A stretch of 64,000 nt of DNA, from assembly GCA_963575645.1 (NCBI GenBank), contig OY754464.1, positions 68,360,948 through 68,424,947 of the forward strand. The letters run 5' to 3'. This DNA is from Xanthostigma xanthostigma. Lineage: Eukaryota; Arthropoda; Insecta; Raphidioptera; Raphidiidae. How positions within the stretch are numbered: position 1 is the first letter of the stretch; each line of letters begins with the position of its first letter. A model generated the notes under the pieces. It made no database searches. It had not been told where the DNA came from and worked only from the letters and a program-made list of their open reading frames with translations. The position numbers and the translations under genes are program-made. This document shows, one piece after another, positions 20,700-31,676 of the stretch.

Positions 20700-20990
20700 T
20701 ATTATTTGTTTAATCTGGGTCTAAAGAGGATAAGACCTAGAAAAATAAGGAATAGGGTAGGATACACGCTACGAAAGACAGAAAATGACATAACGAAGAG
20801 AGCCTTGGATCAGCTTATAGAAATCGTAAAAGAGGAGGACCCAATATATCTTGGAGGATTGTTCGCGAAGAAGGAACCACTTGGGTTCATGTCAGAAATA
20901 TGGCAAAAGATTGGATCAAATTAAAAATTTTCATAGAGGTCCTATCCACGTTAGTAGACTTGTTATTACTTCGTGAATTTGACTCTGTTC
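20700..20990 (+). pseudogene. LINE polyprotein C-terminal relic, frameshifted
   Basis: The first frame gives IRNRVGYTLRKTENDITKRA, then LD. After a shift near 20820 it continues RNRKRGGPNISWRIVREEG and TTWVHVRNMAKDWIKL. This matches the tail common to several insect LINE families, of the form W-x-G-H-T-L-R-K, then I-T-R-x-A-L-D-W, then a basic G-R-P-x-x-T-W block, then W and M-A. It is not a working gene: there is a frameshift and no reverse transcriptase domain upstream. Confidence 0.75.
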
Positions 20991-21588
20991 AATAAATATC
21001 CATTGAAGTTAATGGTAGGTATTTGGAAAAAATTCCGTGACATAAGGATCGAAAATTCTGCCGTTGCGATGCGTTTTGTATCATCTTCAGAGTTTTCAAA
21101 TGCTGTCACATGTTATCATGATCCATTGAATACGTTGTTGTTATTATTATTGTTGCGTTGGGTACACGACAGTTCGTAACTGAAGCGACGTGATTCCACT
21201 GAAGCAATGCCGCTGTTGAAATCAAGAAGGAATGATTAAAATGTTTGTATTTGACACAAAGAGTTTTTGTCTGTCATGTTTTCCCTCTTTGTAAATTACA
21301 ACTTATCATTTTCAATTTTCCGCAACTTGAAACGGGAATGTAAGGGGAATATAAATTATTTTAATATTAAATATATATACATATATAGGAAAACTGATGA
21401 AAGGAAACTTCGCAATCTGTTTTTATATTAAGCACGACCGATAATCATTACACTTTACGTCTCAATGTTTTGAGAAAACTCGCAGTACCTATATGAAAAT
21501 GTCATAGAAATCTTTCATTTAAATGTTTCTTTTTGAACGGACACATTTTTTTCTTTTTATGTTTTCAGCATATAGAACCCGAAAATAT
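20991..21588. other. Unassigned
   Basis: A short plus-strand frame at 20973-21179 is not recognised; nothing else is seen. Confidence 0.4.
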
Positions 21589-21871
21589 CTATAATAAAAA
21601 TCTCGTGTCACAATGTTTATTATCGAACTCCTTTGAAACGGCTTGACCGATTTTTATGAAATTTTTTGTGTATACTTGATAGCTCTGAGAATAGGTCGTA
21701 GGCTATTTTTTATACCCCTAGGTGATAAGGGTGGCCCTCTCCAGATTTTTTTTTTATTTTTGGACAAACATTTTTTTTTAAATTTTATATGATTTGTCAT
21801 TAAAAAATAGTTATAACCCTAAATTTTCACCGTCTACCACCAACCCCTATTTTTGAATAGCGATATGAGTA
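21589..21871 (-). repeat. RTE-like repeat fragment
   Basis: This shares aaatctcgtgtcacaatg, cctttgaaacggcttgaccg and gaaattttttgtg with the copy at 25913-26010. Its distal part is replaced by the MITE at 21872. Confidence 0.6.
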
Positions 21872-22190
21872 TTAGTTTTCCTTAGCTACGCTGGACAAAT
21901 GAATGTTGTTATTATTTTGGAAAAACTTAATTGATTTATTTCTTCTCTAGAGAAAACATCATTTTACGAATTATTTATAATTCAATTAAAGCGTTTTTTT
22001 TTAATTATAAATAATTCCTAAAATGTCGTTTTCTTTAGAGAAGAAATTAATCAATTAAATTTTTCTAAAATAATAACAACATTCATTTTTCCAGCGTAGC
22101 TAAGGAAAACTAATTTTGACAATATTACAAAAAAGAGAGAGAGAATTAATGTAACAAAACTTGCTACAATATCATAGTTGTATACCACCC
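21872..22190. mobile_element. MITE (TTAGTTTTCCTTAGCTACGC), with shared flank
   Basis: Inverted arms run from 21872 (ttagttttccttagctacgc) to 22113, with about 115 bp per arm and a centre of alternating A and T runs. A diverged, partly deleted copy lies at 46188-46400 in the opposite orientation. The similarity there continues past the arm into gacaatattac, a GA or CT run and a ttgtagcaa segment. The true element therefore probably extends to about 22190. Confidence 0.7.
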
Positions 22191-22793
22191 TTCATTATGT
22201 CACAACGAGTAGTCTTAGGGCGATCGGTTGATGCTCTCAACGCCGGTTACACACTTAAATGAGTTATGATGATCTGTCAATCATTCAGTGAATGTTAAAA
22301 TTCGTAATTTTTGGAAACTATTCCACTTAGACGTACGATTTTGAAATACTGTTTCTTTATGATAACCTCTCCCCCTGAAAAAGTCTCTAACATAAGTAGC
22401 CTCAGAGACATGTAGAAAGGGCTCTAAATGGTTCGGGCAAATATAGCACGGTGCTTTGCTAAATATTTATCAAAAAAATTCTGCGATTCTCTACATTTCA
22501 AGTGAAATCGCTTTAAATCAGGAATTTAGCTTTTTTATCCTTACACCTTTTCGGAACGCGATCTTAATTTCTGACACCCCTTGTCCTCTTTCCCGAATTA
22601 TTCAGTGATCACTCGAGAACTCAATTAAATAATCTCATAAATCTTCTTGACACTTCCCCTCATCGTGTAGAACAATGCTTGTTTGATGATAAAATGATCT
22701 TCGTTGTCAAGCTCGGATTTATACGATGGAAAAATTTTAGGAGTCCAGATATAATACTATTATATACGACCAGATAAATATATTATTCCTTTT

Positions 22794-23096
22794 TTGGAAA
22801 CAAGACGCGGATTCTGTATTATGTACGTGAAAGAGGGTTGGGGGAGACACTTTCTTTGCGTGCAGTTTGGGGTCGAGGCTGTTTCGCGTATGTGCGTACG
22901 CCCTTGTGTGAATGCAGACAAGGGGTTTAGATTAAACAAGACGCCGCCACAGGGTGCGGAAAAAACGCATTATTTTGAGGGAAAATACATGTTTACGTGC
23001 GAGCTCGGTCGGGGCGGAGCGCTGTATTTCACAGAACCTCGTCAACGCAGTGGCTGCCCCTTGGGGGTTCTGATTCTTATTACGTATTTTAATTAG
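22794..23096 (+). CDS. Unrecognised 100-codon frame in a GC-richer island
   Basis: The stretch is much richer in G, C and CpG than its flanks. It is open for about 100 codons with an ATG near 22820 (MYVKEGWGRHFLCVQFGVEA) and a cysteine-containing middle. No domain, signal peptide or splice site is recognised. It might be a relic of transferred or mobile DNA, or a CpG-rich regulatory patch. I assign no function. Confidence 0.25.
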   Translation: METRRGFCIMYVKEGWGRHFLCVQFGVEAVSRMCVRPCVNADKGFRLNKTPPQGAEKTHYFEGKYMFTCELGRGGALYFTEPRQRSGCPLGVLILITYFN

Positions 23097-24290
23097 TTTT
23101 CATAATTAAAATTTAATATAATAATAAAAGAGTTGTTTACAGATATTTTTTGTATCCAAAAACATTTGTTTAACTTTTTTAAAAAAATTACATGCTTTTT
23201 TATTTCACCGAATTTATGGTTTCAGGAAAAATGTTAAGAGGAAATATTTTTAAAATGCTTGGGTACTGTAACTCTTATATTCTTTTTAAGATGATAATGG
23301 ATCAATTAATAAAAATTGCTGCTAAGCAATATTTTTAATTGCAACGTTTTGTTTTAATTTTAAAAACCTAAGGAAGTTTTTTAAAAAAAAAAACGAAACG
23401 TTGTAATATCCTCTTAAAAAAATAATATTAATCTTTCTGGATCTGATACACATATATTATGTCAAATAATATTTTTGAAGTAAAACTTCTTTAGGCGCGA
23501 CGTGAGATTTTTATTCAGACGAAAGTTACGTATGTTTACGCAGTTTCCGCTACTTAAAGGCATCGACTGACAGATTGCGGCATCGTAGAAAGCATCTTGA
23601 ACCGCTTGAACGAAAGGTCAAACGTACCTACAGACGCAAACCAATTTGCTATTTAAAGGCATCGACTGACAGATGGCGGAAACATCTGTAGGAAACCTGC
23701 TACGAAAACACACCAATAAGCAACCAACGTTATTTAATTTACGAGTGATTTAATTTGTAAGCGAATATTTCCCAAAAAGTGGGAGTGGTAAAAACAAATG
23801 AAAAGAAGTTTTACATCAACCGCGCGTAAAGGTTACATGCACTCATGTTTTTTTTTAATAATTATGATTCAATTTAATGATATTATAGATTTTTCTTATA
23901 TGCCGCACGTTCAACAAAAAAGGTCTAGTTAGGTAACATTTCATAATCTATAAATTATGTGATTTTAATAGGTAATATTTTTTAATCAAAAAATTGTAAA
24001 TGCTTGCATTTAGAATTATTATTTTTTTAACCTTCCGTTGTAAATCGCATTAAATATGTTTTCAAAATGTTTTAAAAACATTTCGTGTCCCGATTTGTAT
24101 CTATCTTTGTTTATATCGAGATCATTCGGAAAACAATAGAGATGAATAAATTGGATGCATTATTAGCCGGCACGGAAAACTTATGTACTCTCGGGCTAAG
24201 GGACTCAGAACTGACATTGTCGCGATGAAATATGCGGACAAAATAGACGATTCTGTGCGTAAACCCGCTGGAAGAAGAAAGGCATTTTAT
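23097..24290. other. Mostly unassigned, with a short repeated block
   Basis: A block ttaaaggcatcgactgacag occurs at 23555 and again about 100 bp later at 23655, each followed by gcgg. The hairpin tgctgctaagca lies near 23320. Nothing else is seen. Confidence 0.45.
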
Positions 24291-24299
24291 ATTTGTATC

Positions 24300-24470
24300 T
24301 TTTATCGAGATGTGGCTGAGACTTTTTTTCTGCTGCCTCTCGCCGAGAAACGGTAATCCCTGTACCGGCCATCTTATTGACATTTTCCATGGTTTCCCTC
24401 AATAATTGCGGATAAATATTGAGATGGTTCCGCAAAGACATGGCCGATAACCTGTCAAACTCCTATGCTG
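24300..24470 (+). mobile_element. SINE-type repeat, copy 1
   Basis: gactttttttctgctgcctc, ctcgccgaga, taatccctgtaccgg and ccatcttattgac match the body of the better-preserved copy at 29934-30107. The tRNA-like head is not recognisable here. Confidence 0.55.
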
Positions 24471-25092
24471 AAAATTTGCCTACCTTATCCCAATGTCTTA
24501 AAAATTCCTTCATTCGCTCATTGATGTTAATTAAGTAGAATTTTAGAAATGTAGAAAATAAGTGTGATAGATGGAAAATAGTAATGGTGCGAATGGCGTC
24601 TGTTGATAAATAAACGTTAAACGCATATTTTCTTTAAAAAAAATAAATAAAACTACTTTACTGCACCTTTAAAAAATCACGGTGTGACGAAAGAAAAAAA
24701 GAACAACTTTAAAATACGTACATTTTGCTAGCGCTGCCACTGGCTAACGGCACCCTGACGATTTTAGTAAAGAAAGTGAACGTCCCGTGCGCCTCGTAAG
24801 AAATTTTTTCATTATACAAACAGTAATGTAGATTGCCTGTGGCTGAATGCGGATTGAACCATACTGTACACTCGTTTGATTGCAAAAAGTGCCCCCAGAC
24901 ATGCTGTTGCCGCTGCTCCACGTTGTTTGTGAGTGGGCGGTCTTCTCTCACTACGTATACCTCCAATTCCTATCGGCCGATACTCTAACTTTGTAGAAAT
25001 TGCACTCGTGTTTGCTAAAACTATTTATTTCTATCAAAAGTGTCTGTATTTATAAATCCTTAATTAATTATATTAATTATTGATTACTCTAT
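24471..25092. other. Unassigned, with a GC-richer patch at 24720-24975
   Basis: The patch is open on the minus strand for 85 codons (24966-24709) but not recognised. Confidence 0.35.
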
Positions 25093-25673
25093 TAGTGATG
25101 TGTCGCTCCTGTGCGAGTCGTTTATAATGAACGACTCCCTTCTCGGAGCGAGTCGCTCTTTGTTTTTGTGAATGACTCACTCCGAGCGCCATTGCTATGT
25201 GCAGAGCTGTTCTGTACTGTTGCATTCGCACATTTACAGAGCGCACACAGCACGGGCCACTGAGGCTTTGCTGAGTCATTTAATGTTGAATGGCACACTG
25301 TAAGTGTAATAGTACTAAGCGTAAAGTGACTTAAACCATTCACATTGACGTCGTTGACAAAGATATAATATTGTAACAATAAACGTCACTATTGTTCAGC
25401 TTTTGTTATATTTTATAGTTTATCCGAAATGCGAATAATGTAAGATCAGAATTATACTTAAATGACCTCAGAGCTGAGTGTGTGTATTCTGCAATGCTAC
25501 ATGACTCCATGATGACAGTTCACACCTCTGAAGTTTCCACACTTGTGTAGTGCGTACTGTCTACGTCTAGTAGTAGTGTCGCTCCTTTGAACGACTCGCT
25601 CTGAGCGACTCTTTTTAGTGAGCGGAGCGCACGGAGCCAGCTCCCAATAAAGAGTCATGTAGACACATCACTA
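25093..25673. mobile_element. hAT-like element (TAGTGATGTGTC ends)
   Basis: The ends are TAGTGATGTGTCGCTCC and, inverted, TAGTGATGTGTCTACATGA. Subterminal motifs such as gagcgagtcgctc, gaacgactcgctc and gagcgactc are scattered at both sides. This resembles hAT ends with many transposase sites. No 8-bp target duplication could be matched, so the superfamily is inferred from end text only. Confidence 0.6.
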
Positions 25674-25912
25674 GTAAGTACTAACGTAATGTTTAATTAA
25701 TAACTGACGATTTATACGTTGTATAACTCCAAACCAAACCCCCAATTTATTTATGCTGTGTTTTGAAATTAATGAACAATAATAATAACAAACCTTAGCT
25801 ACATCTAAATGTATATAATTCAGTCTTACATACTATACCGTGTGAATATTTGAAAATATTCAACATTATGTAGCAATTATTGTTAGAATTGGTATTTCAA
25901 GTCATTTCTAAT

Positions 25913-26750
25913 ATAAAATTCTCGTGTCACAGTTTTCGTTGCCATACTCCTCCGAAACGGCTTGACCGATTTTGATGAAATTTTTTGTGCTTATCCGGTA
26001 TCTATGAGAATCGGCCAACATCTATTTTTCATCCCCCTAAATGTTAGGGGTAGTCCACCCCTAAATTTTTTTTTTATTTTTTAGACAAAATTTTTAATTT
26101 CTATTTTTTTATGATACAACATACAAAAATACATACAATCCTCAATTTTCACCCTTCTACGATCAACCCTTATTTTTTAATAGCCATTTTAGTAATTTAA
26201 TCATTTTTCCTCTCCGGTCGAAAACTGATCAATCGTCATTTAATTAGTTATCCCCGCCAGATGTCTACAGGTGTCACTTCGCCAACATCTATTTTTCATC
26301 CCCCTAAATGTTAGGGGTAGTCCACCCCTAAATTTTTTTTTTTATTTTTTATACAAAATTTTTAATTTCTATTTTTTTATGATACAACATACAAAAATAC
26401 ATACAATCCTCAATTTTCACCCTTCTACGATCAACCCTTATTTTTTAATAGCCATTTTAGTAATTTAATCATTTTTCCTCTCCGGTCGAAAACTGATCAA
26501 TCGTCATTTAATTAGTTATCCCCGCCAGATGTCTACAGGTGTCACTTCGCCAACATCTATTTTTCATCCCCCTAAATGTTAGGGGTAGTCCACCCCTAAA
26601 TTTTTTTCTTTCCCCATTCGTTCTTTTGCACCGGGCACGACGGCGCAGCCGGAGTGTGTTAGGGGTAGTCCACCCCTAAATTTTTTTTCTTCCTTCCCCA
26701 TTCGTTCTTTTGCACCCGGGTGAAACCGGGCGGGACCGCTAGTAATTAAT
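25913..26750 (-). mobile_element. RTE-like copy with 268-bp tandem duplication
   Basis: The copy runs from aattctcgtgtcacag to gtgaaaccgggcgggaccgc and tagtaatt, the inverse of the CTAGCGRCCCG start. Within it, units beginning ccaacatctatttttcatcc start at 26015, 26282 and 26550 (third partial). They are almost identical. A smaller block, ttaggggtagtccacccct, is repeated again near 26576 and 26656. Confidence 0.75.
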
Positions 26751-26785
26751 ATAATTGCACTGAAATGTATAACATAATTTATTAG

Positions 26786-26999
26786 AATTTGTAGTAGTCA
26801 TGTCCATTTGTTGAATAAGAATTGGGAAATCACAGGGAAGTGGACAGGTTAAAGATAAGATAACACCTTTCTTTATAAAGTATAACGTTTCGCTGTTATA
26901 TTACAGATGCTGTAATATAACAGCGAAACGTTATACTTTATAAAGAAAGGTGTTATCTTATCTTTAACCTGTCCACTTCCCTGTGATTTCCCAATTCTT
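26786..26999. mobile_element. Penelope-type insertion forming a perfect palindrome
   Basis: ATAATTTATTAG flanks the insert at 26774-26785 and 27000-27011. By my reading, 26815-26906 and 26910-27001 are perfect inverted copies (92 bp each, three-base spacer; the last two bases overlap the target duplication). The left arm extends about 29 bp further, so one element end is complete and the other truncated, as in the PLE insertions. On each arm CTGTTATATTACAG or its inverse abuts GAAACGTT, a degraded hammerhead-like core. No coding sequence is present. Confidence 0.75.
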
Positions 27000-27011
27000 A
27001 TAATTTATTAG

Positions 27012-27579
27012 CTTACTATGCCAATAAATAGATACAGTCGTGGTTATTTTTTTAAAAGCATAATTTACTGAAATAGTATTTTTCGAATCTAAATGAAAAA
27101 TGTGACGATTCAGAACCTGGTATATTGTTACCATAATAATATTTAACGGTTCACTTATTCGAGCTGCAAAACAAAATATTTTTTACGTTCTGTGTAAAAA
27201 ACGATTGCTTTTATTCAAAAATATTTTTGAGGGTAATTTGGTTTTTATGTGCATAGCTGTTATACAAAACTGAACCAACACAAAATTAAATTTGTGTGTA
27301 CAATGTAATCTATTTTTACTATAGTTTTATTATGTTTGTGTATTTTTATATAATTGGTATTCATAACATGTACATACAAATAGTAATTAGAAATAAAATC
27401 AATACTTTGTATTCTGTTCATTGCCTTCGCAGAATTCACTGTTTTGTTCGCAATATTACACATTACAGTATTGCAACACTTCTCCAGCAGTGAGTTCAAT
27501 TTTAACGAAGTTGAATTCGACGTTGGTGAATTTAAATTTCTAACCGTCTTCTATTAAACTATTCTAAATGGTACGGATT
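27012..27579. other. Unassigned
   Basis: Both strands are open near 27260-27499, but the text is low-complexity AT-rich DNA; no feature is supported. Confidence 0.4.
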
Positions 27580-28000
27580 CAAGGTTGCCAACTTGAGGGT
27601 TTTCTCCCTAAATTTAGGGGGATAAAATGTAGAATGGGATTGGTTTAGGGCCCTAATATTTTTACGGGTAATTTCATGTGGCCCTCGGTTTCCTTCAATA
27701 GCAGAATACCGCCGTCAAAGCGACAAACGTTGTTGAAGATGAGTTAACAATGAATTCCGATTATTGTAACTGTAGAACAATATTTTTTTATTGTTAACTT
27801 ATCTTTAGCCGACGACGGTATTCACTATTCTGTTATATAAAGAGACCGAGCGCGTTATACGATAGACCGCGCTCGGTCTCCTTAAATATGAATACAAATA
27901 AAAAGTTTTTTAGAGTAAAACAATATTTTTTATGGAATTTTTAGGGATATTTCAACTTGTGGTTAGGGGGAAAGATTTTTAGGAGGGAATACTGTGCGGA
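27580..28000. mobile_element. hAT-like element (CAAGGTTGCCAACTTGAGGG), copy 1
   Basis: The left end is CAAGGTTGCCAACTTGAGGG. The interior 27697-27840 (agaataccgcc to ggtattcactattctg) is an inverted segment shared with 33779-33919. The right part (tttagggatatttcaacttg, ggggaaagatttttagg) matches 33985-34035. It contains an extra hairpin at 27841-27880, with stem GAGACCGAGCGCG against CGCGCTCGGTCTC. The right terminus is eroded. Confidence 0.6.
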
Positions 28001-28368
28001 TTGTGACAATAAGGATGAGCATCGATAATAATCGATGTTTTGAAAAGGTCGTTGCTTTACGTTCGATGTCGATGTTTTTCCATCGTTGTAGGAAACCAAT
28101 GTTTTTGTGACATCGGTACTTTACTACCGATGTTTTTGTAAAAGTTCATGATTTTAAATCAATTTTATAATAAAAATGTAAGATAGTACCTTGCTGGTGG
28201 ATCATAGAATTACGAATTTTGCTGAACTACATAACCGATGCTTTACAAGCTATCATCCGATGTTTTTGACATCGATGGTTAGTTGCTATACATTCGATGT
28301 GAGCATCGATGTTTTGTTTTTCTTTCAATGTTCATCAGATATTTTTGACATCGATAGTTAAGTAACCT

Positions 28369-29017
28369 AAAGCTGGTATATTAGTGTCATCGTTCTCTCA
28401 ATGACCTGTGAACAAGAACAAAGTGTGTGGAAATGAAATGGCGGATAGCGTTGCTCGACAAGGAGCCTCTGCGAAGTTCATTGGACCAGAACCGATTTGC
28501 GGGATTCCTTACACCAATATTCAACAAACTGTCAAAAGCTGAACCCGCAATCAGCAAACCATTAACTGGAGCTCGAATCCAGGAAAGTTATATGGGAAAA
28601 GAATGTTTGTGGGCCCTTCAAACAGGCTTACAGAGGATTTGATAAAACTCAGTAGACCTAAACTCAGGAAAGTGGTTGGGCTCTTAACCGGTCATGCACT
28701 CCTGAGAAAACATCTACACATGATGGGGATACGTCAGGAATCGACACAATGTAGATATTACGAAATGAAGGACGAAACAGCCAACCATCGACTATTCGAA
28801 TGCAAGGTCCTATAGCCTACAGGAGAACATCTTTGGATACATTGATGGGAGTGGAATAATTCCTCAGAACAATCTAGTCGCCAACCTTCTGGAGTTCATG
28901 AGAAGATCCAAATTATAGGAAAACTAGATCCAGGTCAAGGGGGAGCACAAAAATTCTTCTAGGATGACGTGCGTAACGGGCTATTAAGCTATAACCCCTA
29001 ATTTATTCATTCATTCA
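28369..29017 (+). mobile_element. 5'-truncated R1/Jockey-type LINE with 10-bp target duplication
   Basis: TAAGTAACCT flanks the insert on both sides (28359-28368 and 29018-29027). It begins within RNase H coding and ends in a tail of TTCA units (29002-29017). The 3' tail and 5' truncation are the signs of target-primed reverse transcription. Confidence 0.9.
28417..28815 (+). pseudogene. LINE ORF2 C-terminus: end of RNase H plus Cys-His tail
   Basis: GNEMADSVARQGASAKFIGP is the last RNase H motif (G-N-E-x-A-D) of a LINE ORF2. After an in-frame TGA the frame resumes GKLYGKRMFVGPSNRLTEDL, then KVVGLLTGHALLRKHLHMMG and STQCRYYEMKDETANHRLFE with CKVL. The L-L-T-G-H-x-x-L-x-x-H-L, C-x-x-x and H-x-x-x-E-C pattern is the C-terminal zinc-knuckle tail found in R1 and related LINEs. 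The first cysteine pair appears altered (C-R-Y-Y). The protein is inactive; the catalytic domains were lost by truncation. Confidence 0.85.
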
Positions 29018-29054
29018 TAAGTAACCTCGATGTTTTTCTTTCGATGCTCATCCC

Positions 29055-29933
29055 TGGTCATGACTATTATATGCTGAGTATAGAATTTTGAATAAATTAG
29101 TGAATTTTATTGTTGCAGTTTTGTTTGCCATTCATTTTATCATTGTTATGACCTATTTTCACGCATTGGGAATGACATTGATATCAGTTGTTATATATAT
29201 CATTGCGTATTTGCGTATTTTGAACGATCGACGTTGTAACAATATTACAGGATTCAATCCCTACGGTAGGTGCGTCCTCGTTGTCCATGCATATGTAAAT
29301 TAGTGACTGGTTATTGAAATGCAAAACATTAGTTAAAATAAATTAGCGTGTAATATATAATGTGCATCGCTTTCTATACGACTTCTGTGTGGCACTGGAT
29401 TTTGTAGCAGTGATTGTCAATGTTTTCTGTTGACAAGATACGGATAAAGAATATTTTATTTATATTTTGAACCAACGCAACGAATGTGGTGTAAGCTTTA
29501 AACAGTAGTCATTTAAAACAAGTTGTTTTTATTTACTTATATGCAAAAATAGATAACACAACAAATTTCATTTATAATAAAGTAATTAAGATGTCACTAA
29601 CAATCAAGAAACCAAATATTAGAATATCTAAATATAAAAAAATTGATACCATATTTAATAAGTCGATAATGTCCGTCAATAAAACTAAGATGGATGCATA
29701 AGGAATTGACATGAATTTTATTTTAATTTTGTAAGTATAAATCATAAAATTTAATTTGATGATGGGAGATACCTAATTCCCGAAAGCGCTCAAATTTTTA
29801 TAAAAGAAAAATTTAAAAAGTTTTTTGGAATTGTTTTATTAACGAACCTATATTATTACAAACATCTAAATTCATCGTTACAATCTTCAAAGAACAAAAC
29901 AAAAATTAATTATTCCGATTTGTTGAAACTGAG
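29055..29933. other. Unassigned, with one hydrophobic open frame
   Basis: Positions 29100-29303 are open on the plus strand and would encode a hydrophobic peptide (HFIIVMTYFHALGM, then LISVVIYIIAYLRIL). There is no nearby ATG at its start, no splice context and no recognised family. Such runs are common in T-rich DNA. I do not call a gene. Confidence 0.3.
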
Positions 29934-30107
29934 GATGTGATGAGAGCACTAGACTCATATACGGGAGTTACCGGGTTCGAATCCTGGTGGAGGCTGATGT
30001 GGTTGGGAGTTTTTCCTACTCTCTCTCGCCGATATCCGCTAATTCCTGAACCGGTCATCTTGTTGATGCATTCAAAATACATTACACTGCATTTATTAAA
30101 CTAAATT
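29934..30107 (+). mobile_element. tRNA-derived SINE, copy 2
   Basis: A perfect B box GGTTCGAATCC (29974-29984) and a weaker A-box region (tgatgagagcactaga) mark the tRNA-like head. The body follows: ggagtttttcctactctc, tcgccgatatccgctaattc, ctgaaccggtcatcttg. It matches the body at 24300-24470. RNA polymerase III would transcribe such units. The source tRNA is unclear. Confidence 0.75.
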
Positions 30108-31058
30108 AATTGCTATGAGATACACATATTCACCGTTTTCTTATTTGAAAAAAAGTCGTTTTTACCATTTTTTTCAAGTCTACTGTTATACAGCTTATAT
30201 AATGTAAATTGATGTGTATGGAAGGATTAAACATAATTAATATTAATTGACTGTGTAATAGGCAATTACAACAATGAATTTAATTATTAATTATAATCAT
30301 TTCATTTCAGGAATTCGATACACGGCCAAAATTGACAATGTGTATATACAGATGTGACAAAAAAAACAACAAATATTAAATAAAATAAAGGAATCTTTAG
30401 CTTTTTAAATAGAGGCCTGCAACTTTCATTAAACTCAACATTCGACAGTATTCTAACTGCCTTTTTTTGAACTAGGAAGTCGAATTTCCCTACAATCCTA
30501 CACCATGTATCATCTTTGAGTTAAACAGAGAAAAGTGTATGTAATTTTTAAACTGACAGATTTCCCTCGTTTCTTAGAATGGTGTAAATAAAAAGCACTG
30601 ACTTACGACTGACAGTGTACGTTAAAAATTTCCAAGAAGTTTTTACTACTCTACTGTTCCAGATCATAATAATAATATATTTGTTCACATGAAAATTTAA
30701 ACCTATATGTAATAGAGCGATATGAACAGCACAGCATAAAATGCATCAAAATTAAATTGCTGACGCGAATGCATTTACTCTGTTAAATTTATCACCGGTG
30801 AAACAGATAAGTCCGAATGGTGTTGGATAAGCGACGTAGCGTTCATAAAACGTGCATATGTGTGCTGAACAGTTGAACAGTTCAGATGTCAGTCGACTTG
30901 TCGCATGAATGTCACTTGACAGAGCAAAGAATATAACCAACAGTTTGAGATAATAATATATGAAGAATTGAGGTACGGAGGGAGGATACTGTAATGCGAT
31001 TAGTATAAAGTCGCGTTCACACAGTGATGTCAATTTAAGTATTTTTAGAGAACATCCT
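30108..31058. other. Unassigned
   Basis: No gene or repeat boundary is recognised. Confidence 0.4.
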
Positions 31059-31260
31059 ATCTAATGTTATAAATGCGAATGTGAGTTTGTTTGTTTGTTT
31101 GTGATTTCGATAAAATTTTGCAAGGAGATAGATTGCATCCTGAGGAAGGACATAGGCTACTGTTTGTCTCAAAAAACAACTCTGAAGGGGTGAAATAGGG
31201 GATGAAAGTTTGTGTGGAGAACCGATCATTTGTCAAGTTAGGGATATGAAAATTCATATT
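31059..31260 (+). repeat. RTE-like repeat fragment
   Basis: taaatgcgaatgtgagtttg, a ttgtttgtttg run, and gaggaaggacataggctac are phrases common to lepidopteran RTE-like 3' regions. There is no coding sequence. Confidence 0.5.
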
Positions 31261-31455
31261 TAGGATTTTGGTAAGAAATAAAGAATTACGTGTTTCAGAT
31301 TTTTTGCTAAATCATCCCTCAAGAGGGTAAAATTATGGATGATTTCAAAATTCACAGGTGAAGAATGCTGGCAAAAATGTCAAAGTATATAAACATTGTT
31401 TGATAAACAGAGAAAAAGGATTTTGATTAAATATAATAAAATTATAGGAATTTTT

Positions 31456-31676
31456 GATGTGACACATCTAACGGCTCGTTTAGTTGGGAGTATAACCGTG
31501 TAATTGGCGCGACACTTTTATGGAACGACGCTTTATGCGAGGACGTTGTCTTTGTGTGGCTTATTTGAAGGCGACATCTAGATAACAGGGCGAAATTTCG
31601 TAACTAGTTTACTTTCGATGTGAAACATCTATTTGCGCGTTTGGTTGGGAGTAAAACCGTGCAATTGGCGCAACAG
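31456..31676 (+). repeat. Direct repeat of about 60 bp, spaced 161 bp
   Basis: gatgtgacacatctaacgg to gtgtaattggcgcgacac (31456-31516) and gatgtgaaacatctatttg to gtgcaattggcgcaaca (31617-31676) are diverged direct copies with a shared gtttggttgggagta core. The nature is unknown. Confidence 0.7.

Larger units (their letters stand above)
28011..29054. mobile_element. Decayed element with ATCGATG-rich ends, carrying a LINE
   Basis: The ends aaggatgagcatcgat and tcgatgctcatccctg are inverted copies. Many CATCGATG and GATGTTTTT motifs lie just inside the left end. The LINE insertion at 28369-29017 occupies most of the length. No target duplication was matched; hAT-type is a guess. Confidence 0.5.

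Noticed and set aside
24111-24441. Overlapping minus-strand frames of 78-90 codons
   Set aside because: They overlap or adjoin the SINE-type repeat at 24300-24470 and show no domain.
25093-25673. 8-bp target duplication for the TAGTGATGTGTC element
   Set aside because: The flanks (tactctat and gtaagtac) do not match under any boundary shift I tried.
27260-27499. Frames open on both strands as a gene
   Set aside because: Low-complexity AT-rich text; no recognised motif in either frame.
29088-29303. Hydrophobic 71-codon frame as a small membrane protein
   Set aside because: It lacks an ATG at its start and any splice or family evidence; T-rich DNA often encodes such runs.
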